Of a stretch of 64,000 bases of DNA, positions 1-8,954 are shown in pieces. Each line of letters opens with the position of its first letter. Within the stretch, counting starts at the first letter, position 1. The translations under genes and the position numbers were made by a program. The stretch is taken from assembly GCA_047612485.1 (NCBI GenBank), contig JBLGAT010000001.1:1-64000 (forward strand), read 5' to 3'. The notes below the pieces were generated by a model that had not been told where the DNA came from, searched no databases, and was given only the letters and a program-made list of their open reading frames with translations. This DNA comes from Sediminicola sp047612485. GTDB lineage: Bacteria; Bacteroidota; Bacteroidia; Flavobacteriales; Flavobacteriaceae.

Positions 1-767
1 GGTTTGGTGCACATTTGACCAAATAAGGCGGCTTGTTGATCCCCCGCTATTCCAGCAATCGGAATTTTGCTAGCAATGATGGTTCCCGAGGTATGTCCGT
101 AAAGCTCACTGGACTGTTTAACTTCCGGAAGCATGCTTTTGGGGATATCAAAAAGTGCTAATAATTCCTCATCCCATGACATGGTATTGATATTGAAAAT
201 AAGCGTTCTAGAGGCATTGGTAACGTCCGTAATGTGTTTTTCTCCTAAGGTCATCTTCCATATCAACCACGTGTCAATGGTTCCCATGACCAAATCTCCA
301 GCTTCGGCCCTTTTTCGGACTCCCTCCACATGGTCCAAGATCCATTTTACCTTGGTCGCGGAAAAATAGGAATCGATGACCAAACCCGTTTTTTCTCTAA
401 TAAGATCGGAATAGCCTTGTGCTTTTAATTCATCACAATATTCGGCCGTTCTTTTATCTTGCCAAACAATGGCATTATATACGGGTTCTCCTGTCTTTCT
501 GTCCCAAACCACCACCGTTTCCCTTTGGTTGGTTATCCCAATTGCCGCAATATTAGTCCCGTTCAATCCTTTCTTCACCAGGGCTTCCGCGGCTATCCCA
601 GCTTGGGTAGACCAAATTTCCATTGGGTCGTGCTCTACCCAGCCAGGTTTTGGAAAATATTGGGTAAATTCCTTTTGAGCAGTGGAAACTATATTACCTT
701 TTTTATTAAAAATAACAGCTCGGGAGCTAGTGGTTCCCTGATCAAGGGCAAGAATATATTGGTCCAT
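1..767 (-). CDS. glpK: Glycerol kinase, N-terminal half (cut by window edge)
   Basis: Phosphorylates glycerol to sn-glycerol-3-phosphate with ATP in the cytoplasm. The reverse strand reads from an ATG at 767 and runs off the window; about 255 of the usual ~500 residues are present. Visible family marks are the FGGY-kinase phosphate-binding start DQGTTSSR (residues 9-16), TNQRET, and near the edge AGDQQAALFGQ, whose Asp (about residue 243) is the catalytic base of the family. It lies 64 bp downstream of glpD on the same strand, so the two are probably cotranscribed and the product of GlpK is the substrate of GlpD. An uptake gene such as glpF may follow outside the window. Identity is very secure; the C-terminal half cannot be judged. 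Confidence 0.96.
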   Translation of the reverse strand, partial: MDQYILALDQGTTSSRAVIFNKKGNIVSTAQKEFTQYFPKPGWVEHDPMEIWSTQAGIAAEALVKKGLNGTNIAAIGITNQRETVVVWDRKTGEPVYNAIVWQDKRTAEYCDELKAQGYSDLIREKTGLVIDSYFSATKVKWILDHVEGVRKRAEAGDLVMGTIDTWLIWKMTLGEKHITDVTNASRTLIFNINTMSWDEELLALFDIPKSMLPEVKQSSELYGHTSGTIIASKIPIAGIAGDQQAALFGQMCTK

Positions 768-831
768 GTACTAAATTTAAAAAAGATTTAATCAAAATCT
801 AACGGTTACTCATTTAAGTTGTTGGTTGGCT

Positions 832-2400
832 TTATAAGATATAGTTTTTTGCTACGGATTTAAATGCTTCAATTTGGGTTGTTTTCCAATCCGTTGATTT
901 CCCCAGTTCATTTGCCAAAATATCTGCAACTGTCGGGGCCATTTCAACCGCCGCCCTAGCATCAAGAAATAATGCTCTAACGCGTCTGGCCAAAACATCT
1001 TCTATGGTCCGGGCCATTTCATTTCTTACGGCCCAAACCACTTCTGCCTTAATGTAATCCAATTTTGGATGTAATTTTTCTCTGAGTTTTGGATCTTCTT
1101 GGATTAAGTTTTCTATTGCTTTGCAATCCGTTCCATAGACATACAAGTGATTGCTACGGTCATTAATTTCCATTGATCCGTGTATGGCAAGATTGGCCGT
1201 CCTACAGCTTTTATTTTCCAATTTACCTAATGCAATTACTTTGTTTAATGTATCCTGTGCCATTCTTCGATAGGTCGTCCATTTACCTCCGGTTATGGTG
1301 ACAAGCCCGGAATTGGAAACAATGATTTTATGACTTCTGGATATTTCCTTTGTTTTTTCGGATTCATCTTGTGGGGCTGCTAATGGTCTTAGTCCGGCAT
1401 ACATACTCAGAACATCTTTTCTTTCAACTTTCTTGGTCAAGTATCTATTGGCAGTGGTGAGAATAAACTTGATTTCTTCTTCCAAGGCAATCGGTTCTAG
1501 ATTATGACTGTCCAAAACAGTATCTGTAGTCCCAACCACAACCTTATCATGCCAAGGCACCAAGAACAAAACCCGGCCATCATCTGTTTTTGGAATCATG
1601 ATGGCGTCATCCCCAGGTAAAAATGATTTATCCAAAACCAAATGTATCCCTTGGCTTGGTCGCACCATATTTTTGGCATATTCATTATCCATTTTTAAGA
1701 TTTCGTCAGTAAAAACCCCTGTGGCATTGATTATGGCCCTTGATTTTAGCGTGTAAGTTGTCCCAGTCTCCCTGTCAATTGCAATTACCCCGTTAACTGT
1801 ACCGGTATCATCTTTGGTCAATTTTTGCACTTCAAAATGGTTGAGGAGGGTAGCCCCATTTTCAATCGCTGTTTGGGCTATATTAATAGCCAATCTGGAA
1901 TCATCGAATTGACCGTCATGATATACAACGCCTCCTTTTAAATGTGAGGAATTAAGCGTGCTTAATCTTCTTTGGGTTTCTTTTTTATTGATATGGGACG
2001 ATTTTCCTAAACTCAGTTTTCCCGCCAATAAATCATATATTTTCAGGCCGATGGTATAAAAAACACCTCCCCACCATCTATAATTGGGTATGATAAAGGA
2101 TTGGTTCTTTACTAGATGAGCAGCATTTTTTAGCATTAAACCTCTTTCATGCAAGGCTTCTTTTACCAATCCAATATCCCCTTGAGCCAAATACCGAACC
2201 CCGCCATGTACCAATTTTGTACTTCTACTGGAGGTCCCTTTTGCAAAATCTACCTGTTCCAATAATAATGTTTTATAGCCCCTAGTAACACTATCCAAGG
2301 CTATACCCAATCCTGTTGCACCGCCACCAATAATAATCACATCCCATTTTTTGGTGCTTTTTAATCCTTCGAGGATAGATTCCCTGCTAAAAATATTCAC
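832..2400 (-). CDS. glpD: Aerobic glycerol-3-phosphate dehydrogenase (FAD)
   Basis: Oxidises glycerol-3-phosphate to dihydroxyacetone phosphate and passes electrons to quinone at the inner face of the membrane. The 522 residues start with an intact FAD-binding fold: GGGATG at 25-30 and the GTSSRSTKLVHGGVRYL segment that follows it in GlpD. The FAD-dependent oxidoreductase body runs to about 370 and a GlpD-type C-terminal domain fills the rest. Length is normal. It is upstream of glpK on the same strand. Only about 20 bp separate its ATG from the remains of a divergent DeoR-family repressor, so the ancestral promoter/operator region seems to have been lost or rebuilt. Isozyme level (GlpD rather than GlpA) rests on the absence of an FeS domain and on the neighbourhood. 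Confidence 0.96.
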   Translation of the reverse strand: MNIFSRESILEGLKSTKKWDVIIIGGGATGLGIALDSVTRGYKTLLLEQVDFAKGTSSRSTKLVHGGVRYLAQGDIGLVKEALHERGLMLKNAAHLVKNQSFIIPNYRWWGGVFYTIGLKIYDLLAGKLSLGKSSHINKKETQRRLSTLNSSHLKGGVVYHDGQFDDSRLAINIAQTAIENGATLLNHFEVQKLTKDDTGTVNGVIAIDRETGTTYTLKSRAIINATGVFTDEILKMDNEYAKNMVRPSQGIHLVLDKSFLPGDDAIMIPKTDDGRVLFLVPWHDKVVVGTTDTVLDSHNLEPIALEEEIKFILTTANRYLTKKVERKDVLSMYAGLRPLAAPQDESEKTKEISRSHKIIVSNSGLVTITGGKWTTYRRMAQDTLNKVIALGKLENKSCRTANLAIHGSMEINDRSNHLYVYGTDCKAIENLIQEDPKLREKLHPKLDYIKAEVVWAVRNEMARTIEDVLARRVRALFLDARAAVEMAPTVADILANELGKSTDWKTTQIEAFKSVAKNYIL

Positions 2401-2419
2401 ACATTTCGATTTTAAATCA

Positions 2420-2959
2420 TTTCAATAGTAATACAAATAATTGAATTAGCGGAAGCAGAAGCCCTTCTCATCTCTGAAAATGATTCCATGATGATTGATT
2501 TTGGTATTACTGCACAGCCCTTGGCGAATAATATTAGGACAATAGGAAAACTCACGATTGTCACATCCTTTTTAAACGTGACCTTGTAAACTATTAAACA
2601 CAAGGAAGTAGAAGTGCCGCAATTTTGAGGGTACGTGCGGCAAAGCGCATCTTCTGAGGTCGGTAATTATGCTAGATAACATTTCTTGTAGCACATGGTT
2701 TTTTAGTGTGGATGGTATTGATCTGGACTATGGGTTGATTACCAGTTATTTAGAGAAGGCGAAGTTGAACAAAAAGATGTTTTCGGCAGCATAAAAAATA
2801 ATCTTATTAGTGGATTCTTCAAAATTCGAAAAAAAAAGTTTTGCTAAAATTTGTGATCTGAACCAGATAGATGAAATTATCACAGATAGGGGAATATCCT
2901 TATCCTTAATTGAAAAATTGGAAGAAAAAGGTATAACAGTAACAGTAATTGACAAGTAA
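2420..2959 (+). pseudogene. Remnant of a DeoR-family (GlpR-like) transcriptional repressor
   Basis: The plus strand keeps the sugar-phosphate-sensing domain of a DeoR-family regulator in broken frames. Frame 1 (about 2420-2680) reads ENDSMMIDFGITAQPLA and LTIVTSFLNVT, then a weaker GYVRQSASSEVG. Frame 2 (2708-2959) reads VDGIDLDYGLITSYLEKAKL, ILLVDSSKFEKKSFAKICDL and a clean end ITVTVIDK-stop. These match, in order, the family blocks DxGTT, LTVVTNSL, VDGID..GLTT, and LLxDSSKF. At least one frameshift and several stops (for example TAA at 2791) interrupt it, and the whole N-terminal winged-helix DNA-binding part is missing. It lies divergent to glpD, the place expected for a glycerol regulator. 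Family is clear; the ligand is inferred from position only. Confidence 0.85.
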
Positions 2960-2965
2960 GAATAT

Positions 2966-3322
2966 TTATTGCTTGAACAATTCCCCGGGCTCTCTGGCAT
3001 CTTTATTCAACAACCACTTTTTTGCCTCCTTTGGCTCCACGAACATTCGCATATATGCAGCTCTATTGACCGCTACACTTTCGGTAAGTTTGTCCATGTG
3101 GTCAGGGGGCCAAACGACTGCAAGTTTTACTTTAGAACGTAAAACCTCTGCGATTTTTTCTCCAATAAAAAATCGATCAATAGTGGACCCATTTGTATTC
3201 TTTAGATCATCTCCCAAAAGAAGTACTTTGTAAATCCCTTGTGATTCACAAGCTTGCAAAATAATTTCGGGCATTTGAATAAAGTCATGAAAAATATAGG
3301 ACCCTGTGATTTTCATAATCAT
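2966..3322 (-). CDS. Uncharacterised small protein, STAS/SpoIIAA-like fold possible
   Basis: A 118-residue soluble protein if started at the ATG at 3322 (MIMKITGSY), which has an AAGGA stretch five bases before it; the frame extends to an ATG at 3364, but the extra 14 residues look unlike protein. The pattern of short beta strands and helices, with KVLLLGDDLKNTNGSTIDRF followed by KIAEVLRSKVKLAVVWP, recalls the STAS/SpoIIAA-like proteins common in flavobacteria. I see no catalytic motif and do not recognise a specific family. It ends just beyond the DeoR remnant on the opposite strand. Its role is unknown. Confidence 0.6.
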   Translation of the reverse strand: MIMKITGSYIFHDFIQMPEIILQACESQGIYKVLLLGDDLKNTNGSTIDRFFIGEKIAEVLRSKVKLAVVWPPDHMDKLTESVAVNRAAYMRMFVEPKEAKKWLLNKDAREPGELFKQ

Positions 3323-3402
3323 ATGGTTCCTTTTGTTTTCAAAGTAATATATACATTTTAGCATCCAGGTGTAAAATTGAAAAGATATACCTCAAAAAGA
3401 TT

Positions 3403-3433
3403 AAAAAATATGACAGCCCAAATTTGTGGGCTG
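3403..3433 (-). terminator. Terminator after the S10 peptidase gene
   Basis: A 7-bp perfect stem CAGCCCA/TGGGCTG with a six-base loop (3414-3433) is followed, reading on the minus strand, by a T-rich run (TATTTTTTAAT). It sits 16 bases after the stop of the peptidase gene. Confidence 0.75.
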
Positions 3434-3448
3434 CCACATCCTATATTT

Positions 3449-4942
3449 TTAATATTTGGCAGATTTGCCTGTAGCACTGGAATTTTTAATAAACTCCCTT
3501 ATATCGCTATTTGCTTTTTTCAAGTCTTCCCTTCTCAAATACATCATATGCCCGCTTCTATAACCGTTGAAACTAAACCGATCTTTCATTCTTCCACTGG
3601 GATCAATCTGCCACATGGTGTATTTGGCGTTAAAATAGGTGGTGGCACCATCGTAGTACCCAGATTGGAACATCACCTTTAAATAAGGGTTTTGTGCCAT
3701 GGCCTGTCTCAAATTGTCCCTAGTATCATCATCACTATCATCCCATGGATTCACTGGACCGAACATATTGTATTTTATATCTGTTTTGAATTTCAATTCT
3801 TCCTGTAGGTAATAGTTAATGGCAGGAGTGAAGGAGTGCAACCAAGATGTGAGCTCAGAGTTATAATCTGGGGAATCACCTGCCAACTGCTTGTCCATCC
3901 CCAAATAACGGGAATCCAAACGACCTATAGTGTATCCGCTTTTATCCCTTAAGAGGGCTTTCCAAAAATAACTGGTAGGGACAACCAAATTGTGTTCCAA
4001 GATCTCTTTCTCCGTAAGTCCTGAGTAATAGGAAATTTTTTTGGCGACTTCCATTTTTTCTGTATCCGAAATAAAACCGCCCTTTGCCAAAGCAGGAATA
4101 AGGGTGTTTAAGGTGTAATTTTCGGATTCCGGCAAGATTTCCAGAAGATCTTTCTGCTGCAAGGCAGGGTCTAAAGCTTTTTGATACCACGCCGCCGCGG
4201 TGAAATACGGTAAGTTCAAGGCAGCGGATACCGGTCCGCCAACGCGTATTACTTTATAATCTGCCGGGGATACCATAATTACCCCATTGAGGTACATCCA
4301 TTGTCTATTCTGTAGTTCCAATGCCAGACCTGCAATCCTTGTGCCACCGTAGCTTTCTCCTATGATATATTTTGGGGAACGCCATCTGTTATTTCTTGTA
4401 ACAAAAGTGTTCAACCACTCTGCCAAGTATTTAATATCTGCATTGATGCCAAAAAACTTAGACCTATCAACTTCCTTACCACTCACAGGAATGGTTCTTG
4501 AGTATCCTGTATTCGCTGGATTTACATATACGATATCCGCAACATCCAAAATAGAGAAAGGATTTTCTTTTACACCATAAGGTTGTACAGGAAAGCCTTC
4601 ATCGTCGATTTTTAGAATTCGGGGCCCCGTATAAGCCAAATGCATCCAAACAGAACCGGAACCTGGTCCGCCATTAAAGGATATGACCAAGGGCCTTTCT
4701 TCTCTATTCTTTATATTATTTCTAGTATAATAGGTGTAGTGAAGGGCAGCTATGGGCTTTCCCATTTCGTCCCAAACGGGCTGTGTTCCAGTTTGAGCTG
4801 TGTAACTGAATGTAGCCCCATTCGCGGTTACACTATGTTGTGTGACAACTGTAGTATCAATGGGCAAACTTCTATCCTGGGCATTTGAAAGAAAGAAGGC
4901 ACATGAAATAAGAAGAACAGAAAAGGTAGTTTTTTTTATCAT
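3449..4942 (-). CDS. S10 family serine carboxypeptidase, exported
   Basis: Predicted to remove C-terminal residues from peptides outside the cytoplasm. A signal peptide is visible at residues 1-21 (hydrophobic core ending SNAQ). The S10 alpha/beta-hydrolase triad is present: Ser197 in GESYGG (195-200), Asp431 in SGYYDGATTY and His465 in RSGHMMY. The oxyanion-hole segment NGGPGSGS is at 90-97. Length 497 fits bacterial S10 members. It stands alone, with a terminator behind it and a 176-bp AT-rich gap before the next gene, so it is probably its own transcription unit. Periplasmic or outer-surface location is inferred from the signal peptide. Substrate is unknown. Confidence 0.9.
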   Translation of the reverse strand: MIKKTTFSVLLISCAFFLSNAQDRSLPIDTTVVTQHSVTANGATFSYTAQTGTQPVWDEMGKPIAALHYTYYTRNNIKNREERPLVISFNGGPGSGSVWMHLAYTGPRILKIDDEGFPVQPYGVKENPFSILDVADIVYVNPANTGYSRTIPVSGKEVDRSKFFGINADIKYLAEWLNTFVTRNNRWRSPKYIIGESYGGTRIAGLALELQNRQWMYLNGVIMVSPADYKVIRVGGPVSAALNLPYFTAAAWYQKALDPALQQKDLLEILPESENYTLNTLIPALAKGGFISDTEKMEVAKKISYYSGLTEKEILEHNLVVPTSYFWKALLRDKSGYTIGRLDSRYLGMDKQLAGDSPDYNSELTSWLHSFTPAINYYLQEELKFKTDIKYNMFGPVNPWDDSDDDTRDNLRQAMAQNPYLKVMFQSGYYDGATTYFNAKYTMWQIDPSGRMKDRFSFNGYRSGHMMYLRREDLKKANSDIREFIKNSSATGKSAKY

Positions 4943-5118
4943 AGTTTTTGGTTATTATTTAAGATTTTAAATTTAACCATTAATAAAGGAAAGACGTAAA
5001 GCAATACTTGTGTTAACTGTTAAAACTATTATAAATTTTGATGTAGAGAGATAGTAATTATTCTTATCCCTAATTTTACCTAATTAATTACCGGTATTTT
5101 TTAAATGTTGAATCCTGA

Positions 5119-5883
5119 TTAAAACTTTTCAAAAACACCCAAGCCAAAGAGTGCAAAATCATATTTTACTGGATCTTTTGAGTCTAACTTGCGTAGACTG
5201 TGATCCAATTCGGCCAAGGCCTTGGCATCGTTTTGCTTACGTTGTAACAAGCCCAATTTTCTGGCAACATTCCCTGAATGCACATCCAGCGGACAGGAGA
5301 GTATGGCTGTGGGAATGTCTTTCCACAAACCAAAATCCACCCCAGTCGTATTGTCCCTGACCATCCATCGTAAGTACATATTAATCCTTTTGGCTGCAGA
5401 ACCTTTTAGAGGATCGGATACGTGTTTCGTGGTGCGTAATGGGTGGGGGATTTCAAAAAACACTTCCTTGAATTTGGAAATGGTTGGTTGAATGGACTTT
5501 TTATGAATATTGTTCATAAAAACGCCCTCGAGGCCACCCCGGTTTTGATAAATATGGTTGAGGCTTTTTACAAAGTGTACCAGGTCTTCACCATTAAAAG
5601 TCCGGTGCACGAAATGCTGCAACCTATCCAAATCGTCCTCTTGATGGTTTTTTATAAAGTCATGTGGCGCATGATCCATCAATTCCATCATTTTTTGGGC
5701 GTTCGCAATGATACTTTTTCGGTTACCCCAGGCTATGGTCGCGGTAAGAAAACCACTGATTTCAATATCTTCCTTTAGGGTAAAAAGGTGAGGTATTCTT
5801 ATGGGATCGCTTTCCAAAAATTCGGGACGGTTGTATTGAACTACTTTGGCATCCAAAAACTCCTTTAATTCGGTTTTATTCAT
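5119..5883 (-). CDS. TIGR02757 / DUF2400 family protein
   Basis: A 254-residue soluble protein of the conserved Bacteroidota family TIGR02757. Recognisable are the N-terminal NRPEFLESDPIRIPHLF, the TATIAWGNRKSI segment, and the C-terminal PLDVHSGNVARKLGLL, which recalls helix-hairpin-helix DNA glycosylase-like folds; a nucleic-acid role is only an inference from that. Its ATG overlaps the stop of the upstream CPBP gene by four bases (ATGA), so translation is probably coupled. It is the last gene of the unit ABC ATPase-CPBP-TIGR02757. Confidence 0.85.
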   Translation of the reverse strand: MNKTELKEFLDAKVVQYNRPEFLESDPIRIPHLFTLKEDIEISGFLTATIAWGNRKSIIANAQKMMELMDHAPHDFIKNHQEDDLDRLQHFVHRTFNGEDLVHFVKSLNHIYQNRGGLEGVFMNNIHKKSIQPTISKFKEVFFEIPHPLRTTKHVSDPLKGSAAKRINMYLRWMVRDNTTGVDFGLWKDIPTAILSCPLDVHSGNVARKLGLLQRKQNDAKALAELDHSLRKLDSKDPVKYDFALFGLGVFEKF

Positions 5884-6437
5884 TCCATGGGGATATTTAG
5901 AATTTTCAGCAATAAAACGGGACCAATCAGAATAGTATTGTAACTAGCATGCAACAAGATTGACCATTTGAGCCCTAATTTCACTCGGATATATCCAAGA
6001 AAAATACCTGCTATAAGTTGGGGCGCAATGAGCAAAGGGGCAAAAAAATAAAGCTGGGCATCTCCTTGAAAATTAAAAATATGGACAACACCAAAAAGCA
6101 AGACCGACATGTAAAAGGCATATTTAAAATAGGGACTGTCCCTAAAATACACCAAAGGACCTCTAAACAATAGTTCTTCCATGCTTGGGGCAAGAATACT
6201 TACAAATAGGAAAATGGCCCAAATGGAATATTGTGAGAATAATTTTTCTGAGGTATGCTCCCCAAAATCCAAGTTAAGTATTTCGGCTAGGGCATGGTTT
6301 AATATGGCTATGGAAAGGCTAAAAAACAGACTCCATTTCAATAAAGAAAAGAAAATAGTTTTTTTATAGGTACTGGAGGCATTTTTATACTCCTGGTACA
6401 CTGGGTTTTTTATATATTTCCAAACGTTGTAAAGCAT
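5880..6437 (-). CDS. CPBP (Abi/Rce1-type) intramembrane metalloprotease
   Basis: A 185-residue multi-pass membrane protein. It carries the three marks of the CPBP family: the EE..R motif (Glu87, Glu88, Arg92 in MEELLFRGP), a His at 119 (FGVVHIFN) and a His at 163 (LLHASYN). Members cleave within membranes or act in peptide maturation or self-immunity; no specific substrate can be read here. It lies 2 bp after the ABC ATPase gene and overlaps the next gene by 4 bp, a tight three-gene operon. All catalytic residues are present, so it looks functional. Confidence 0.85.
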   Translation of the reverse strand: MLYNVWKYIKNPVYQEYKNASSTYKKTIFFSLLKWSLFFSLSIAILNHALAEILNLDFGEHTSEKLFSQYSIWAIFLFVSILAPSMEELLFRGPLVYFRDSPYFKYAFYMSVLLFGVVHIFNFQGDAQLYFFAPLLIAPQLIAGIFLGYIRVKLGLKWSILLHASYNTILIGPVLLLKILNIPME

Positions 6438-6439
6438 AC

Positions 6440-7102
6440 TTAGGTAGTAATGAGGCCATCAACCATGACCAATTTCCTATCAGCCATTTCCGCCAGTTCT
6501 TCGTTATGTGTTACTATGACAAATGTTTGTCCGAATTGCTCCCTCAATTTAAAAAAAAGTTGGTGAAGGTTGTCCGCACTTTCAGAATCTAAATTACCAC
6601 TGGGCTCATCGGCGAAAATAATTGAAGGATTGTTCACTAAGGCCCTTGCCACAGCCACTCTTTGCTGTTCCCCTCCAGAAAGCTCGCTGGGCTTATGATG
6701 ATATCTATGGGAGAGACCCAAAAAGTCCAAAAGTTCTTTAGCCCTTTTTTCAGCTTGGTCCTTGGCCGTTTTTTTAATGAAAGCAGGAATACAAACATTC
6801 TCCAAAGCTGTAAATTCAGGAAGAAGTTGGTGGAACTGAAAAATAAAGCCAATGTGTTCATTTCTAAATCTAGCCATGGCCTTATCATTAAGGGATGTTA
6901 CATTGGTCTGATTGATGAGCAACTCACTGTCGTTTTTATTTGTCTGGTTATCCAAAGTGCCTAAAATCTGTAACAAGGTTGTTTTACCAGCCCCAGAAGC
7001 TCCAACAATGGAAACAATTTCACCTTTTTTAATATGTAGGTCCACTCCTTTAAGAACTTGGAGATCACCATAATATTTTTGGATATTGGAAGCCTGTATC
7101 AT
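6440..7102 (-). CDS. ABC transporter ATP-binding protein, LolD/MacB type
   Basis: A 220-residue ATPase of the LolD/MacB/FtsE group. Walker A is GASGAGKT (34-41), the signature is LSGGEQQR, and Walker B ends FADEPSGNLDS with the SGNLD typical of this group, followed by the switch His in VTHN. No permease gene is next to it, so its membrane partner is encoded elsewhere or is a shared one. It is first in an operon with a CPBP protease and a TIGR02757 protein. LolD (lipoprotein release) is the most likely role, but sequence alone cannot separate it from other members of the group. Confidence 0.85.
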   Translation of the reverse strand: MIQASNIQKYYGDLQVLKGVDLHIKKGEIVSIVGASGAGKTTLLQILGTLDNQTNKNDSELLINQTNVTSLNDKAMARFRNEHIGFIFQFHQLLPEFTALENVCIPAFIKKTAKDQAEKRAKELLDFLGLSHRYHHKPSELSGGEQQRVAVARALVNNPSIIFADEPSGNLDSESADNLHQLFFKLREQFGQTFVIVTHNEELAEMADRKLVMVDGLITT

Positions 7103-7304
7103 GAGTTATTTTTAGGCGTTGAAAGTAATCATAAAGCCCAACACTACAAAATTAGCCGTGGTATGTTGGTTATATAATTAGTGAAATGTTAAGGATAGGT
7201 ATTGCCTGGTTTAACGACTTAAATGAAGTGAGAACAGCTTAAAAGCAAGGGATAGATAAAATTAAGAACGATTTATCATTTTATTTAAAGAATTAAGTAA
7301 ATAA

Positions 7305-7895
7305 ATGAATAAGTTTGTTCAACGTTTGTCTAAAATTGATAAACAATTATTTATGAGTGATTCTAATTTCGATATTGCAGTGCTTGCCGGCGGATGTTTT
7401 TGGTGTACCGAAGCCGTATTTCAACGTTTACGTGGGGTTAAAGAAGTGATACCAGGTTATACTGGTGGTGAAATCAAAAATCCGGCTTACAGAGAAATTT
7501 GTACGGGGAGGACAGGGCATGCAGAAGGCATTAAAATAATATTTGATCCCATGGAGATAGATTATAAATCCTTGTTGGAGGTTTTTTTTGCCACCCACGA
7601 TCCCACAACTTTGAATCGTCAGGCAAATGATGTGGGCACCCAATATAGGAGTGAGATTTTCTATCAAAATGAAAATCAGAAAGTCATAGCAGAACAATTT
7701 ATAGCCAAACTAAACCAAGACAATGTTTTTGGTCAACCAGTGGTAACAGCGGTTACTTTGGCCAAACCCTTTTATCATGCAGAGGAAGATCATATAAATT
7801 ATTATAATGATAATAGGGCACAGGGATATTGCCAAGTGATCATAGATCCAAAAATTAAAAAGCTAGAAAAATATTACAGCAATAAATTACTTTAA
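7305..7895 (+). CDS. msrA: Peptide-methionine (S)-S-oxide reductase
   Basis: Repairs oxidised methionine (S-form sulfoxide) in proteins. The active-site block GGCFWCTEAVF is present; with the first ATG its catalytic Cys is residue 31. The following GVKEVIPGYTGG, VFFATHDPTTLNRQANDVGTQYRSEIF and HAEEDHINYY blocks are those of MsrA. A later ATG at 7353 (MSDSNFDI) would give 180 residues with the GCFWC block near the N-terminus, which is more usual for the family, so the start is uncertain. No MsrB domain is fused. folE follows 15 bp downstream. Confidence 0.95.
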   Translation: MNKFVQRLSKIDKQLFMSDSNFDIAVLAGGCFWCTEAVFQRLRGVKEVIPGYTGGEIKNPAYREICTGRTGHAEGIKIIFDPMEIDYKSLLEVFFATHDPTTLNRQANDVGTQYRSEIFYQNENQKVIAEQFIAKLNQDNVFGQPVVTAVTLAKPFYHAEEDHINYYNDNRAQGYCQVIIDPKIKKLEKYYSNKLL

Positions 7896-7910
7896 TTATA
7901 TTTTTAGAAT

Positions 7911-8510
7911 ATGTCTCCATATAAAAGTTTAGAAGAGTACAATGTTGAAATTACTTCAGAAGTTGAAGATGGATATTCCAGAATCATTGAGGAAATAGGT
8001 GAAGATGTCAGCCGCGAAGGTTTGCTTAAAACACCTGAACGCGCCGCAAAAGCGATGTTGTTTTTAACTCAGGGCTACAAGCAAGATGCTGAAGAAATAC
8101 TAAAGGGCGCCATGTTCAAAGAGGATTATGATGATATGGTGATCATAAGGGACATAGAACTTTACTCCCTTTGTGAACATCATATGCTGCCATTTTTTGG
8201 AAAGGCCCATATTGCGTATATCCCTAATGGACATATTGTCGGGTTGAGTAAAATACCACGTGTTGTAGATGTTTTTGCCAGACGATTACAGGTCCAAGAA
8301 CGATTAACACATGACATCTTAGAGTGTATAAACAATACCTTGAAACCTAAAGGGGTAGCAGTTGTCATTGAAGCTTCCCATATGTGTATGATGATGAGAG
8401 GGGTGCAAAAACAGAATTCCGTAACAACCACATCCGGGTTTAGGGGACAGTTTGAAAAACAAGAAACTCGAAACGAATTTCTAAATTTAATTGGCAGGAA
8501 GTTATCTTAA
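7911..8510 (+). CDS. folE: GTP cyclohydrolase I
   Basis: Converts GTP to 7,8-dihydroneopterin triphosphate, the first step to tetrahydrofolate or related pterins. The 199 residues contain the family's zinc ligands: Cys88 and His91 in SLCEHHMLPFFGKAH and Cys159 in EASHMCMMMRG. The VVDVFARRLQVQERLT helix and the C-terminal TTSGFRGQFE are also typical. Length is normal. It follows msrA by 15 bp and probably shares its transcript. Confidence 0.97.
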   Translation: MSPYKSLEEYNVEITSEVEDGYSRIIEEIGEDVSREGLLKTPERAAKAMLFLTQGYKQDAEEILKGAMFKEDYDDMVIIRDIELYSLCEHHMLPFFGKAHIAYIPNGHIVGLSKIPRVVDVFARRLQVQERLTHDILECINNTLKPKGVAVVIEASHMCMMMRGVQKQNSVTTTSGFRGQFEKQETRNEFLNLIGRKLS

Positions 8511-8561
8511 GTATTTGGCATTTTTATTGATTTATATAGTCAATAAACAGTATTTTTAAAT

Positions 8562-8861
8562 ATGTCAACTATTGAAAAGCATAAAATAAGAAATCTTTTT
8601 CTGGGTCTTGCATTTGACGCCATGGGAATGGTTTCTTTTTTAATTCCTGGAATAGGGGAGTTTTCAGATATTATTTGGGCGCCTATTTCCGGATGGTTAA
8701 TGACCAGAATGTATAAAGGTAAAATGGGACAAGTTGCCGGAGTAGTTACCTTCTTGGAAGAACTTGTGCCCGGGTTGGATTTTATTCCCTCTTTTACTTT
8801 AATGTGGTTCTATACCTATGTGAGAAAAGCATCAAGAAAAGGTAAGGTAATAGAAGTTTAA
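8562..8861 (+). CDS. Uncharacterised small membrane protein
   Basis: A 99-residue protein with two or three hydrophobic stretches. A proline/glycine-rich segment LIPGIGEFSDIIWAPISGW is partly echoed later by ELVPGLDFIPSFTLMWF, suggesting a duplicated helical hairpin. The C-terminus is basic (VRKASRKGKV), pointing to a cytoplasmic tail. It follows folE by 51 bp and precedes a strong terminator, so it probably ends the msrA-folE transcript. I recognise no function; similar proteins occur in flavobacteria as hypothetical proteins. Confidence 0.7.
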   Translation: MSTIEKHKIRNLFLGLAFDAMGMVSFLIPGIGEFSDIIWAPISGWLMTRMYKGKMGQVAGVVTFLEELVPGLDFIPSFTLMWFYTYVRKASRKGKVIEV

Positions 8862-8881
8862 CCTATTAAAATCTTAATTTT

Positions 8882-8922
8882 AAAGACCCATTCCTTAGTA
8901 ATCTAAGATTGGGTCTTTTTTT
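8882..8922 (+). terminator. Terminator closing the msrA-folE unit
   Basis: Stem AAAGACCCA/TGGGTCTTT with an inner stem CTTAG/CTAAG and a four-base loop, followed by a run of T. It lies 20 bases after the stop of the small membrane protein. Confidence 0.85.
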
Positions 8923-8954
8923 ATGTAGTGACTTAATGTGAATATTGTAGATCA

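Noticed and set aside
2412..3000. Minus-strand open frames upstream of glpD
   Set aside because: They are antisense shadows of the decayed DeoR gene on the plus strand and encode nothing recognisable.
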